A DNA stretch of 64,000 bases from Inquilinus ginsengisoli_A (GCF_031453975.1 NZ_JAVDPW010000003.1:186001-250000), one strand, 5' to 3'; shown: positions 16,908-25,540, counted from the stretch's first letter. The notes: generated by a model not told the origin, from the letters alone. Translations and numbers: made by a program.

Positions 16908-18131
16908 TCACTGAAACCGTTCGATGCCGAAGGGGGCGGGGGCCGGCGTGCCGGAGAGGATAGCCGAGACGAGGCGGGCGGTGGTGGCGGACAGGGTCAG
17001 GCCGAGATGGCCATGGCCGAAGGCGAAGACGATGCGCCGGTCGCGCGGATGCGGGCCGATCACCGGCAGGCTGTCGGGGGTGGACGGGCGGCGGCCCATC
17101 CATTCGGTGCCGCCGGTCTCCGGAATCCCTGGCAGGTAGGCCCTGGCCTTCTGACGCAGCGCCCGGGCGCGGGCGTAGTTCGCCGGGGCGTCGACCGCCG
17201 CCAATTCGACCGCACCGCCGATGCGCAGCCCGTCGGCCAAAGGCGAGGCGACGAAGCCGTGATCGGCGAACACCACCGGCATCGGCAGGCGCACCAGCGC
17301 CTCTGGGATCGTGGTGTTGTAACCGCGCTCGGTCTCCAGCGTCACCTTCAGCCCCAGGCCGCGGACGATCTCGCGCGACCAGACACCAGCCGCCACCACC
17401 ACGGCGTCGAAGGTCTGGGTCGTGCCGTCGGCGAGGCGGATGCTGACGCCGTCCGGGCCGGGCTCGACCGCGGTCACGGCGCCGGCCACCAGCCGGTCGC
17501 CCAGGCTGCGGCGCAGGTCCTGCAGCACGGCCAGCGGGCTGTCGACCATCCAATAGGCGCGGCACAGCACGGCGCGGGCGAAGCTGCCGGTCAGGTCGGG
17601 CACCAGGGCCCGGGCCTCGTCCGCCGTCATCGGCTCGAAGTCGTGGCCGCCCAGGCGGCGGCGCAGCTCCCATTCCGGCAGCGCGGCGCGGAAGCTGGCC
17701 TCGTTGTCATAGACATCCATCGCCCCGGTCTGGCGCAGATGGTTCGGAAGGCCGGCCCGGCGGGCCAGGTCGTGATGGTCGTCCAGCGCGCCGCGCATCA
17801 GCCCGCCCAGCGCGGCGGTCGACCGTTCGACCTGCCCGGCCCGGGCCGCGGCCAGGAAACGCAGCAGCCAGGGCGTCAGCGCCGGCAGGTCGCGCCAGCG
17901 CAGGGCCAGCGGCCCCAGCGGGTCCATCAGCCAGCGCGGCACCGACCCCAGCACGCCCGGCCGGGCCAGCGGCGTGATCTCCGGAAAGGCCAGCAGCCCG
18001 GCATTGCCGGCGGAGGCGTGGCGGTCCTCCGCCCGGCGCTCATAGACCGTGACCGCATGCCCGTCCGCCGCCAGCCAGGCAGCCGCGGCACAGCCGATCA
18101 CGCCCCCGCCGATGACGGCAATACCGGCCAT
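16908..18131 (-). CDS. lhpB: FAD-dependent D-amino-acid (D-hydroxyproline) oxidase/dehydrogenase
   Basis: 407 residues. N-terminal FAD site IAVIGGGVIGCAAAAWL, then a DAO fold; C-terminal HGHLGLTLSATTARL closes the flavin site. Family and context point to oxidation of cis-4-hydroxy-D-proline to pyrroline-4-hydroxy-2-carboxylate. Whether it uses oxygen or the respiratory chain cannot be read. Lies 3 bp after the M24 peptidase gene. Confidence 0.85.
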   Translation of the reverse strand: MAGIAVIGGGVIGCAAAAWLAADGHAVTVYERRAEDRHASAGNAGLLAFPEITPLARPGVLGSVPRWLMDPLGPLALRWRDLPALTPWLLRFLAAARAGQVERSTAALGGLMRGALDDHHDLARRAGLPNHLRQTGAMDVYDNEASFRAALPEWELRRRLGGHDFEPMTADEARALVPDLTGSFARAVLCRAYWMVDSPLAVLQDLRRSLGDRLVAGAVTAVEPGPDGVSIRLADGTTQTFDAVVVAAGVWSREIVRGLGLKVTLETERGYNTTIPEALVRLPMPVVFADHGFVASPLADGLRIGGAVELAAVDAPANYARARALRQKARAYLPGIPETGGTEWMGRRPSTPDSLPVIGPHPRDRRIVFAFGHGHLGLTLSATTARLVSAILSGTPAPAPFGIERFQ

Positions 18132-18134
18132 CGG

Positions 18135-19235
18135 TCAGCCGACGATGCGCAGGTCGCGAGGGAAGCTGGTCAGGCTGTCGACGCCGGTCTCGGTCACCAC
18201 CACGTCGTCCTCGATCCGCACCCCGATGCGGCCGGCGTGGTAGAGGCCGGGCTCGATGGTGAAGACCATGCCCGGCTCCAGCACCTGGTGGTTGCCGCGC
18301 ATGATGTAGGGATCCTCATGGATGTCGAGGCCCAGGCCGTGCCCGGTCTTGTGGATGACATGGTCCTTGAAGCGTGACGCCTCCAGCAGCGACAGCACCG
18401 CGTCGTCGACCGCATGGGCGGTGACGCCGGCCCGCGCCGTGGCGTGGCCCAGCCGGTTGGCGGCCAGCACGGTCTCGTAGAATTCACGGGACTCGGCATC
18501 GGCCTCGCCGACGAAGACGGTGCGGGTGATGTCGGCGCTGAAGCCGTCGACCGAACCGCCGAAATCGAACAGCAGCGCGTCGCCGCGCTTCACCTTTTCA
18601 TCACCGGCATGGGCATGCGGCTCCGCCGCCTTGCCGCCGGCCGCGACGATCGGGGAGAAGGACAGGGCATCGGCCCCGCCGGCGAAGAGATGGCCGATCA
18701 GCAGGCCCTGGATCTCGCGCTCGGACATGCCGATGCGCACGGCGGCCAGGGTCTGTTCCAGCGCGGTTTCCGACAGGACGATGGCCCGGCGCAGCGCCGC
18801 GATCTCGGTGGCGTCCTTGCGCAGCCGGATGGCGGAGATCGCCTTCTGCGCGTCGACCAGCTCGACACCGGGCAGATGGCGGGCCAGGGCGATCTGCACG
18901 AACACCCGCATGCCCTGGCCTTCGACGCCCAGGCGGCGCAGCGCCAGCCCGTCCGCCGCGGCGCGGAAGGCGGCGTCATAGCCGTCGGCATCCTGCCAGG
19001 GGAACACGCGGGCCGGGAAATCGAGGGCGTTCCAGCTGTTGCCCTCCAGCACCGGCAGCACCAGCCGGGCTTCGCCCTCCAGCGGCAGGATCAGCACGAT
19101 CGGCCGCTCATTGGTGCCGAAGCGGCCGCCGGTGACGTATTGGAAGTTGGCGCCGGGCACCAGGGCGACGGCATCCAGCCCGGCGGCTGCCATGGCGCGG
19201 CGCAGGGCGTCCAGGCGGTGTGGTCTTGCGGTCAT
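18135..19235 (-). CDS. M24 family Xaa-Pro peptidase
   Basis: 366 residues, no signal peptide. All five metal ligands of the pita-bread fold are visible: LLFDFGG (Asp), SADITRT (Asp), KTGHGLGLDIHE (His), VFTIEPGLY (Glu) and VRIEDDVVVT (Glu). It would release proline or hydroxyproline from peptides, which fits its place in the operon. It starts 11 bp after the regulator's stop. Confidence 0.87.
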   Translation of the reverse strand: MTARPHRLDALRRAMAAAGLDAVALVPGANFQYVTGGRFGTNERPIVLILPLEGEARLVLPVLEGNSWNALDFPARVFPWQDADGYDAAFRAAADGLALRRLGVEGQGMRVFVQIALARHLPGVELVDAQKAISAIRLRKDATEIAALRRAIVLSETALEQTLAAVRIGMSEREIQGLLIGHLFAGGADALSFSPIVAAGGKAAEPHAHAGDEKVKRGDALLFDFGGSVDGFSADITRTVFVGEADAESREFYETVLAANRLGHATARAGVTAHAVDDAVLSLLEASRFKDHVIHKTGHGLGLDIHEDPYIMRGNHQVLEPGMVFTIEPGLYHAGRIGVRIEDDVVVTETGVDSLTSFPRDLRIVG

Positions 19236-19246
19236 GATCGGGCCTT

Positions 19247-20014
19247 TCAGGCGGGAAGCGAAGCGGCGGGAGGTTCGGCGGCGGGGCTCAGGGCGACGTC
19301 GCCGCCGACGCCGCCGGCCAGGAATCCCTGGATCTGGCGCACGACCTGGCCGGCATGGGCGCGGGCCAGGCTGTCGGCCCGTTCGGCGTCACGATCGATG
19401 ATCGCCTGGATGATGGCCTCGTGCTCGGCGACGAACTCCGCCGGCAGATGGTCGTCGAAGGAGGCGTAGTAGATCCGGTTCAGCCGCCGCCCTTCGTCCA
19501 GCAGCCGGCCGAACAGCTCGGTGTAATAGGCGTTGCGGCCGGCGCGGGCGATGGCGAGATGGAAGTCGCGGTTGGTGTCGGACATGCCGATGGCGTCGGC
19601 CCCGGCCACCGTGCGGGCGAATTCGGCCTGGTGCGCCCGGATCTCCTCGAGATCCCGCGGCGTCCGGCGCAGCGCCGCCAGCCGCGTCGTCACCCGGTGC
19701 ATCAGGGTCAGCGCGTCGAAATGGGCGGGCAGGGCGGAAAAGTCGATCGGCGCGACGATGGTGTTGCGGTTCGGCAGGGTGGTGACCAGCCCTTCGCCGG
19801 CCAGCCGCACCAGCGCCTCGCGGATCGGCGTGCGCGACAGGCCGAAGCGCTCGGCGATGCGGGTCTCGTCCAGGGCCGAGCCGGGCGCGACGACCAGGTC
19901 GAGGATGTCGTGCTTCAGCGCCTCATAGACCGTGGCGACGCCCTTGCCGCGCGTGCGCGGCTCGGCGGGTTCGGCCGTGCCGTGATCGCCCCGTGTCTTC
20001 GACGTCCGTGCCAA
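19247..20014 (-). CDS. GntR-family regulator of the hydroxyproline operon
   Basis: 255 residues, TTG start behind GGAAGGA. Winged helix FGLSRTPIREALVRL, then an FCD domain (DTNRDFHLAIARAGRN, AEHEAIIQAI). First gene of the leftward operon, so autoregulated if it binds the TTTGTCGACAAG site 55 bp upstream. The same core before the deaminase gene would tie the two units into one regulon. Confidence 0.87.
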   Translation of the reverse strand: MARTSKTRGDHGTAEPAEPRTRGKGVATVYEALKHDILDLVVAPGSALDETRIAERFGLSRTPIREALVRLAGEGLVTTLPNRNTIVAPIDFSALPAHFDALTLMHRVTTRLAALRRTPRDLEEIRAHQAEFARTVAGADAIGMSDTNRDFHLAIARAGRNAYYTELFGRLLDEGRRLNRIYYASFDDHLPAEFVAEHEAIIQAIIDRDAERADSLARAHAGQVVRQIQGFLAGGVGGDVALSPAAEPPAASLPA

Positions 20015-20068
20015 GGGCGTATCCTTCCCGCAACCTGCTTTGCGGAATGATAGGCTCGGAGAATGCAG

Positions 20069-20080
20069 TTTGTCGACAAG
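20069..20080. promoter_or_regulatory. TTTGTCGACAAG site, candidate GntR operator
   Basis: Core TTGTCGACAA identical to that at 13150-13159. On the minus strand a TATCAT box lies about 17 bp downstream of its end, so the site overlaps the likely -35 region, where a repressor would block RNA polymerase. Confidence 0.65.
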
Positions 20081-20107
20081 CCTCCGCAGGATATGGGTGT
20101 GGGGCGA

Positions 20108-21061
20108 TCAGCCCGTTTTGTCCGCCGCGCCGCCCGCCCGCCGCAGCTCGCCGGGGCGGATGCCGTAGCGGCGGTGCATGGCGCGGCTCAGCGCGCCTTC
20201 CGACTGGTAGCCGACCTCGGCCGCGACCTGCGCCACCGAGGCCTTGCCGCGCAGCAATTGCTGGCGAGCGAGCCCCAGCCGCAGGTCGGTGAGGAAGGCC
20301 AGCGGCGGGGTTCCCGCCGCGGTGCGGAACGCCCGCACCAGCGTCGCGCGGGATGCGGCGGCCTGGGCGGCCAAATCGTCCAGCGTCCAGTCCCGCGCCG
20401 GCTCGCGTAGCATGGCCAGCACGGCACGCGCGGCGGCGCGGTGGCCGAGCAGCCGCAGCAGGCCGTCGGACGTGCCGCTCGTCGCCAGATGGGCGCGCAG
20501 CATCATCACGAACAAGGCGCTGGCGAGGTTGATGGCGATCGCCGCCGCCCCGGCGCGATCGGTGTCGAGCTCGTCGCGGACGCTCTCCAGCAGGATGCGG
20601 CTGCGCTCCGTATCCGGCCAGTCCGCCGCGCGCAGCACGATCACGTCGGGCAGGGTCGCGACCAGCAGGCTCTCGGACGCCGCCTCGAACTGCAGCCGGC
20701 CGCAGACCAGCTCGGTGTCGGGCTCGACGCCCAGGCTGGTCTTGTGGCGGATGGCGTTGCGGTATTCCCGGGCCATGCCGGGGGCGCCGCCGGCCGAATC
20801 CGGGCGGGCCCGGACGATGTGCGGGTCGCCATGCGGCAGCAGCAGCACGTCGCCGGCCCGCAACTGCAGCGGGCCGTGTCCGACGCGGTCGAGCAGGCAT
20901 TCGCCGCGGGTGACGATGTGGAAATAGGCCCAGCCCGGGCCCTCCGCGTCATGCGGCGCGGCCCAGGTGCCGCCGAACCGGCAGAGATCGTCGAGCACCG
21001 GCCGCACCCGCAGCAGCGGGGCCAGGCCGCTCAGGGGATCGTCGGCATCGTCGGCGGCCAT
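20108..21061 (-). CDS. AraC-family regulator, RclR-like
   Basis: 317 residues. N-terminal cupin (WAYFHIVTRGECLL, LRAGDVLLLPHGDPH), C-terminal double helix-turn-helix (WTLDDLAAQAAASRATLVRAF; VAAEVGYQSEGALSRA). Cys27 and Cys120 (LVCGRL) sit where, as I recall it, E. coli RclR has its hypochlorite-sensing Cys21 and Cys89. It is divergent from AhpD-like and RclC-like genes, supporting a reactive-chlorine or quinone/peroxide sensor. Confidence 0.75.
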   Translation of the reverse strand: MAADDADDPLSGLAPLLRVRPVLDDLCRFGGTWAAPHDAEGPGWAYFHIVTRGECLLDRVGHGPLQLRAGDVLLLPHGDPHIVRARPDSAGGAPGMAREYRNAIRHKTSLGVEPDTELVCGRLQFEAASESLLVATLPDVIVLRAADWPDTERSRILLESVRDELDTDRAGAAAIAINLASALFVMMLRAHLATSGTSDGLLRLLGHRAAARAVLAMLREPARDWTLDDLAAQAAASRATLVRAFRTAAGTPPLAFLTDLRLGLARQQLLRGKASVAQVAAEVGYQSEGALSRAMHRRYGIRPGELRRAGGAADKTG

Positions 21062-21170
21062 GGTCTGAAAATCCGTGATTGATCCGGTCGGCCATGCAGT
21101 TGCGCCTCGCGGGCATCCTCAAGGCGCAGGCCAGGGCTCATCTTTGCATCACCAACCAACGGAGACCATC

Positions 21171-21518
21171 ATGCACATGCTCGATTGGAACACCTACCGG
21201 CAGCAGCTCATCGCCGGTGTCGGCGACCTCGGCAAGCTCAGCCCGGACACGGTCCGCGGCTATGCGGCACTCGGCGGCGCCGGGGCCAAGACCAATCATC
21301 TCGACGCCAAGACCCGCGAACTGATCGCGGTCGCCGTCGCCATCTCGCTGCGCTGCGACGGCTGTATCACCGTCCACACCGAGGCCGCGCGCAAGCTCGG
21401 CGCCACCCGCGAGGAGATCGCCGAGGCCCTCGGCGTCGCCATCAGCGTCAACGCCGGTGCCGCGCTGGTCTATTCCACCCGCACGCTGGACGCCTTTGCC
21501 GCAGCCCAGGAAGGCTGA
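21171..21518 (+). CDS. AhpD-like / carboxymuconolactone decarboxylase family protein
   Basis: 115 residues from the ATG at 21171, behind CGGAGA. It carries the redox motif of AhpD-like proteins, RCDGCITVHTEAA (CxxC plus His). Probably a peroxidase-type stress protein rather than a decarboxylase. It is transcribed with the DUF417 gene 24 bp downstream and divergently from the RclR-like regulator. Confidence 0.85.
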   Translation: MHMLDWNTYRQQLIAGVGDLGKLSPDTVRGYAALGGAGAKTNHLDAKTRELIAVAVAISLRCDGCITVHTEAARKLGATREEIAEALGVAISVNAGAALVYSTRTLDAFAAAQEG

Positions 21519-21542
21519 AACGGGCGTCCTGGGAGAACCATA

Positions 21543-22151
21543 ATGATCACCCTGATCCGCCAGGGGCTCGGCCTGATCGCCGGGCCCCGGTCCGACCGCA
21601 TCGGCATCGACGCCATGCGCATCGCCATCGCCATCGTCTTCCTCTGGATCGGCGCCCTGAAATTCGCGCCCTACGAGGCCGACAGCATCACCCCGTTCGT
21701 CGCCAACAGCCCGGTGATGTCGTTCTTCTACGAGCACCCCGAGGACTACAAGGCGCACCTCACCCATGAGGGCGAGCTCAAGCCCGACGACCGCGCCTGG
21801 CAGACGGCCAACAACACCTACGGCTTCTCGCGGGGCCTCGGCTCGGTCGAGATCCTGATCGGCCTCCTGACGCTGGCCGGCCTCGTCTCCGCCCGGATCG
21901 GGTTCGTCGGCGCCGGGCTCGCCTTCCTCACCCCCTTCGTGACCCTGTCCTTCCTGGTCACGACGCCGGAGGCCTGGGTGGCGGCGCTGGGCGATGCGCA
22001 GCACGGCTTTCCATACCTGTCGGGCGGCGGTCGGCTGGTGATCAAGGACGTCACGATCCTGGCCGGTGGCTGGCTGGTGCTGGCGGACAGCGCCCGGGCC
22101 ATCCTCCGGCAGCGTCCCGGCCGCGCCGTCGAGATGCGCCAGGCCTCCTGA
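21543..22151 (+). CDS. DUF417 membrane protein, RclC/YkgB-like
   Basis: 202 residues with about four membrane helices (AIAIVFLWIGALKFAPYEA, ILIGLLTLAGLVSARIG, FLTPFVTLSFLV, DVTILAGGWLVLA). The IGALKFAPYEADSITPFVANSP segment (part: LKFAPYEADSITP) marks DUF417, whose E. coli member RclC protects against reactive chlorine species. Mechanism unknown in the family. Confidence 0.82.
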   Translation: MITLIRQGLGLIAGPRSDRIGIDAMRIAIAIVFLWIGALKFAPYEADSITPFVANSPVMSFFYEHPEDYKAHLTHEGELKPDDRAWQTANNTYGFSRGLGSVEILIGLLTLAGLVSARIGFVGAGLAFLTPFVTLSFLVTTPEAWVAALGDAQHGFPYLSGGGRLVIKDVTILAGGWLVLADSARAILRQRPGRAVEMRQAS

Positions 22152-22169
22152 TCCTTCTGGTCGACAAAG

Positions 22170-22195
22170 CGCGGGATCCCATCCGGGGTCCCGCG
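22170..22195 (+). terminator. GC hairpin after the RclC-like gene
   Basis: Arms 22170-22180 and 22185-22195 pair over 11 bp (one G-T) around ATCC and are followed by ATTTG. It stands 18 bp after the stop. No long T tract. Confidence 0.55.
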
Positions 22196-22252
22196 ATTTG
22201 CGACGTCACCGCCGCCGGCGCCATGCGAACCGTGCCGCGGGATCTCGGAGAT

Positions 22253-22783
22253 CTAGATCTGGCCGATCCCTATCAAGCCGATCAGGGCGCCGGCGGCCAG
22301 CACGGCCAGCGGATGGATCCGTGTTGTCAGGGTCACCACGGCGCCGCCGGTGACGATCGCCGCCAGGATCGTGTCCTGCGCCGACGCCTCGGTGATGACG
22401 GAAGCGCTGGCCGCGACCAGCCCGACCGTCACCGGCACCAGCCCGGCCTGGACGATCTGCCGCCACGGCCGGTCGCGGAACCGCTCCCACAGCCGCAGGG
22501 CGATGCCGGTGAGGATGGAGGAGGGGCCGAACTTCGCCAGCGAGGTGACCAGCACGCCCGGCCAGCCCGCGACGTGCCAGCCGACCAGCGTCACCACCAT
22601 CAGGTTGGGGCCGGGGGCGGCCTGGGCCAGGGCGAACATCGCCCAGAACTGGGGTGCCGTCATCCAGTGGTGCACCTCCACCACCTGGCGCTGCATCTCC
22701 GGCAGCACGGTGTTGCCGCCGCCGAAGGCCAGCAGCGAGAGCTGGGAGAAGATGGCGGCGAGGGCGGCCAGGTCCGGCGTCAT
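22253..22783 (-). CDS. short-chain chromate transporter family protein, second half
   Basis: 176 residues, hydrophobic throughout. ChrA-type features: LLAFGGGNTVLPEMQRQ near the start and LAQAAPGPNLMVVTLVGW. It overlaps the preceding half-size gene by 4 bp; together they form the two-gene (short-chain) ChrA type. No ChrB regulator or chromate reductase lies nearby, so the ion is unproven. Confidence 0.82.
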   Translation of the reverse strand: MTPDLAALAAIFSQLSLLAFGGGNTVLPEMQRQVVEVHHWMTAPQFWAMFALAQAAPGPNLMVVTLVGWHVAGWPGVLVTSLAKFGPSSILTGIALRLWERFRDRPWRQIVQAGLVPVTVGLVAASASVITEASAQDTILAAIVTGGAVVTLTTRIHPLAVLAAGALIGLIGIGQI

Positions 22784-23352
22784 GGCCTTATCCTCCAGGT
22801 GGCGAAGACGCTGAGCGGCGCCAGCACCAGCATGGTCGGCACCAGCGGCAGCCGAAGGATCGCCACGGCCAGGAAGCACAGCACCGCGATGGCCATGCCG
22901 ACCGGCCGGCCGCGCAGCAGCAGCGCGGTCCTGACCGCCATGGCGACCATCAGCCCGGCGGCGGCCGCCGCCAGACCGGCGAACAGGTGATGGATCTGCG
23001 GGTCGTCCTGCAGCCGGTCATAGACCACGCCCAGCGCGATCACGATCGCCGACGGCGCCGCGATCAGCCCCAGGATCGCGGCGAAGGCCCCGGCCACGCC
23101 GCGGAACTTCAGGCCGATCGCCACCGACATGTTGATGATGTTGCCGCCCGGCAGGAACTGGCACAGGCCCAGCAGGTCGGTGAACTCCGCCGCGTTCAGC
23201 CAGCGCCGCTGCTCCACCACCATGCGCCGGGCCAGCGGCAGCACCCCGCCGAAGCCGATCAGCCCGAGGGCAAGGAAGGCGGTGAAGAGCTCCGCCACGG
23301 TGGGGGCCGTGCGCGTCTCGACCGGGGATGCGAGGCTGATCTGCGTGCTCAT
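22780..23352 (-). CDS. short-chain chromate transporter family protein, first half
   Basis: 190 residues. FLALGLIGFGGVLPLARRMVVEQRRW (part: GLIGFGGVLPLARR) and GLCQFLPGGNIINMSVAIG match the ChrA half-repeat. Translationally coupled to the second half. A perfect dyad about 105 bp upstream may control the pair. Confidence 0.82.
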   Translation of the reverse strand: MSTQISLASPVETRTAPTVAELFTAFLALGLIGFGGVLPLARRMVVEQRRWLNAAEFTDLLGLCQFLPGGNIINMSVAIGLKFRGVAGAFAAILGLIAAPSAIVIALGVVYDRLQDDPQIHHLFAGLAAAAAGLMVAMAVRTALLLRGRPVGMAIAVLCFLAVAILRLPLVPTMLVLAPLSVFATWRIRP

Positions 23353-23456
23353 GGTTCGATCCAGGAACCGGCCGGGTTGGACCGGGTGGGACAGCGAGTA
23401 AGAGCATCCATACGCCGTCGCTGATCGAGGGTAAAATATATTGATTGTTCTATATA

Positions 23457-23473
23457 CATACTTGGTAAGTATG
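23457..23473. promoter_or_regulatory. CATACTT-GGT-AAGTATG dyad
   Basis: Perfect 7-bp inverted repeat in an AT-rich pocket between the transporter pair and modC. The only gene it can sit upstream of is the leftward transporter pair. Shape resembles TACTT/AAGTA sites of HxlR-type regulators; no such gene is in the window. Confidence 0.5.
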
Positions 23474-23505
23474 GTTAAGGGCGGCGATTCCAGCGGCGTG
23501 GCTCG

Positions 23506-24630
23506 TCAGCCGTCCTGCAGATCGGCGTCGGCGCCGTTGGGGCCGCGCAGCGCGGCGCCGATGGTGTGGCGGTCGAAGGCGACGCTCTTGATCACGGCAT
23601 GCACCGGCCGGCCGGGCGCGAGGCCGAGCGTCTCGATCGAGCGCCGGGTCAGCCGCGCCAGCAGGTCCTCGCCGGCGCAGTCCAGCCGGATGTCGGCGGT
23701 CGGGCCGTCGCCCGCCGCGATCTCCACCACCGTCGCCGGCAGCACGTTCAGCGCGCTGAGATGGTCGGGCGGCTGCGTCGCCAGCATCACGTCGCGGGCC
23801 CGGATCCGGACGCGAAGGAGCGTGCCGGGCGCCAGTTCGATCCGCGGCACGGTCAGGATGCCGGCGGCGACGCGCAGCCGGGTCAGCTGGAAGCGGTCGT
23901 CATGATCCTTGACCGCGGCCTCCAGCACGGCCCCGGCCTCGGCCCGGGGGAACAGGTCGATCCGGCCCATCACCTCGGCCACCGGGCCCGACGCGGCGAC
24001 GCGGCCATCGGCCAGCACCACCAGGGTGGTCGCCAGCCGGGCGACCTCGCCCAGGGCGTGGCTGACATAGACGATCGGGATCCGGGTCTCGTCGCGCAGT
24101 CGCTCGACATAGGGCAGGATCTCGGTCTTGCGCTCCTCGTCCAGCGCCGCCAGCGGCTCGTCCATCAGCAGCAGGCGAGGGCTGGCCAGCAGCGCCCGGC
24201 CGATCGCCACCCGCTGCTTCTCGCCGCCCGACAGCAGTGCCGGGGGGCGGTCGAGCAGGGCGCCGATGCCGAGCATCTCGACGACCTGGCCGAAGCTGGC
24301 GTAGCGCTCCGGCTTCGGGGTGAACCAGCGGCCATACAGCAGGTTCTGCCGCACCGACAGATGCGGGAACAGGCGGCCCTCCTGGAAGACGTAGCCGACG
24401 CGGCGGCGATGCTTCGGCAGGAACACGCCGCGCTCGGTGTCGACCAGGGTCCGGCCCTCGACCACCACCCGCCCGTGCTGCGGCCGCACCAGCCCGCCGA
24501 TGATGTTGACGACGGAGGTCTTGCCGGCGCCGGAGCGGCCGAACAGGGCGGTCAGCCGGCCCTCGCTGCGGAAGCTTACGTCCAGGGCGAAGGCGCCCTG
24601 TCGGTGCTGGATCTCGATCTCGAGACTCAT
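23506..24630 (-). CDS. modC: molybdate ABC transporter ATP-binding protein
   Basis: 374 residues from the ATG at 24630. Walker A GRSGAGKTS, signature LSGGEKQRVAIGRALL, Walker B LLLMDEPLAALD, H-loop YVSHALGEV. The C-terminal third is the MOP oxyanion-binding domain (LRVRIRARDVMLA; SALNVLPATV). The start overlaps the modB stop by 4 bp. Confidence 0.93.
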   Translation of the reverse strand: MSLEIEIQHRQGAFALDVSFRSEGRLTALFGRSGAGKTSVVNIIGGLVRPQHGRVVVEGRTLVDTERGVFLPKHRRRVGYVFQEGRLFPHLSVRQNLLYGRWFTPKPERYASFGQVVEMLGIGALLDRPPALLSGGEKQRVAIGRALLASPRLLLMDEPLAALDEERKTEILPYVERLRDETRIPIVYVSHALGEVARLATTLVVLADGRVAASGPVAEVMGRIDLFPRAEAGAVLEAAVKDHDDRFQLTRLRVAAGILTVPRIELAPGTLLRVRIRARDVMLATQPPDHLSALNVLPATVVEIAAGDGPTADIRLDCAGEDLLARLTRRSIETLGLAPGRPVHAVIKSVAFDRHTIGAALRGPNGADADLQDG

Positions 24631-25319
24631 GCCGGCTGCACCCGCACGCCGGCGCGGCGGGCCATCAGTTCGGAGGCTAGCAGGGCGGCCATCGAGATCG
24701 CCACCGAGACCAGGGTCAGACGCAGCGCCCCGACATCGCCGCCCGGCACCTGGGTGAAGGTGTAGATCGCCGAGGGCAGGGTCTGGGTCTGGCCGGGGAT
24801 GTTGGAGACGAAGGTGATGGTGGCGCCGAATTCGCCCATCGCCTTGGCGAAGGCCAGGATGGCGCCGGCGATCACCCCGGGCAGGATCAGCGGCAGGGTG
24901 ACGGTCAGGAACACCCAGGCCGGGTTGGCGCCCAGCGTGCCGGCCGCGTCCTCCAGCTTGCGGTCCACCGCCTCGATCGACAGGCGGATGGCGCGCACCA
25001 TCAGCGGGAAGCCCATCACCGCCGCGGCCAGGGCGGCGCCGGTCCAGCGGAAGGAGAAGACGATACCGATCTCGGCCAGCACCGACCCGATCGGCCCGCG
25101 GCGCCCGAACAGCAGCAGCAGGATGTAGCCGGTGACCACCGGCGGCAGCACCAGCGGCATGTGGACCACGCCGTTCAGCAGCGCCTTGCCCCAGAACCGC
25201 CCGCGCGCCAGCGCCAGCGCCACCAGGATGCCGGGCGGCAGGCTGGCGACCATGGCCCATACCGAGACCTTGAGGCTCAGCAGGATCGCGGTGAGTTCGT
25301 CGGGGGTGAAGTCGAACAC
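24627..25319 (-). CDS. modB: molybdate ABC transporter permease
   Basis: 230 residues, five to six membrane helices. Typical ModB text: MPLVLPPVVTGYILLLLFGR, AAVMGFPLMVRAIR and the EAA-type loop EDAAGTLGANPAWVFLTVTL. FAKAMGEFGATITFVSNIPG (part: KAMGEFGATITF) is characteristic of ModB. Separated from modA by 221 bp holding two repeat copies. Confidence 0.93.
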   Translation of the reverse strand: MFDFTPDELTAILLSLKVSVWAMVASLPPGILVALALARGRFWGKALLNGVVHMPLVLPPVVTGYILLLLFGRRGPIGSVLAEIGIVFSFRWTGAALAAAVMGFPLMVRAIRLSIEAVDRKLEDAAGTLGANPAWVFLTVTLPLILPGVIAGAILAFAKAMGEFGATITFVSNIPGQTQTLPSAIYTFTQVPGGDVGALRLTLVSVAISMAALLASELMARRAGVRVQPA

Positions 25320-25343
25320 GGGGGGCGCGGCTCTGTATCCATA

Positions 25344-25380
25344 TCTCCCCCTCCCCTTGCGGGAGGGGGTAGGGGGAGGG
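25344..25380. repeat. 37-bp C/G-rich palindromic repeat, copy A
   Basis: CTCCCCCTCCCC followed by TTGC and a G-rich half. An almost identical copy in inverted orientation lies at 25473-25509 (one mismatch), so the modA-modB spacer can form two small hairpins or one large stem. Confidence 0.85.
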
Positions 25381-25472
25381 GGGAGGGGGCTGTCGATCGA
25401 AGGAATCCGGTGACGACGACTATAGAGGAAGGAACCCGGCTCCGATGCAACGGCCGGTTCGTGCTGCCGGAA

Positions 25473-25509
25473 CCCCTCCCCCTACCCCCTCCCGCAAGGG
25501 AAGGGGGAG
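25473..25509. repeat. 37-bp C/G-rich palindromic repeat, copy B (inverted)
   Basis: Reverse complement of copy A at 25344-25380 apart from one base. Lies 31 bp after the modA stop (modA reads leftward), so it could also end or weaken transcription from modA into modB. Confidence 0.85.
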
Positions 25510-25540
25510 TGAAAATGGAGCGCCCGGCCGTCGTCTGTCC

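Noticed and set aside
15252..16963. Open frames antisense to the two racemase-family genes
   Set aside because: Low-complexity Arg/Ala/Gly-rich translations with no motifs; the minus-strand genes have intact catalytic residues.
22253..23352. Naming the half-size genes a proven chromate efflux system
   Set aside because: No chrB, chrC or reductase is adjacent, and the family may move other oxyanions.
23353..23505. Possible small gene in the AT-rich gap before the chromate-type pair
   Set aside because: Only short frames with no ribosome-binding site; better explained as promoter DNA.
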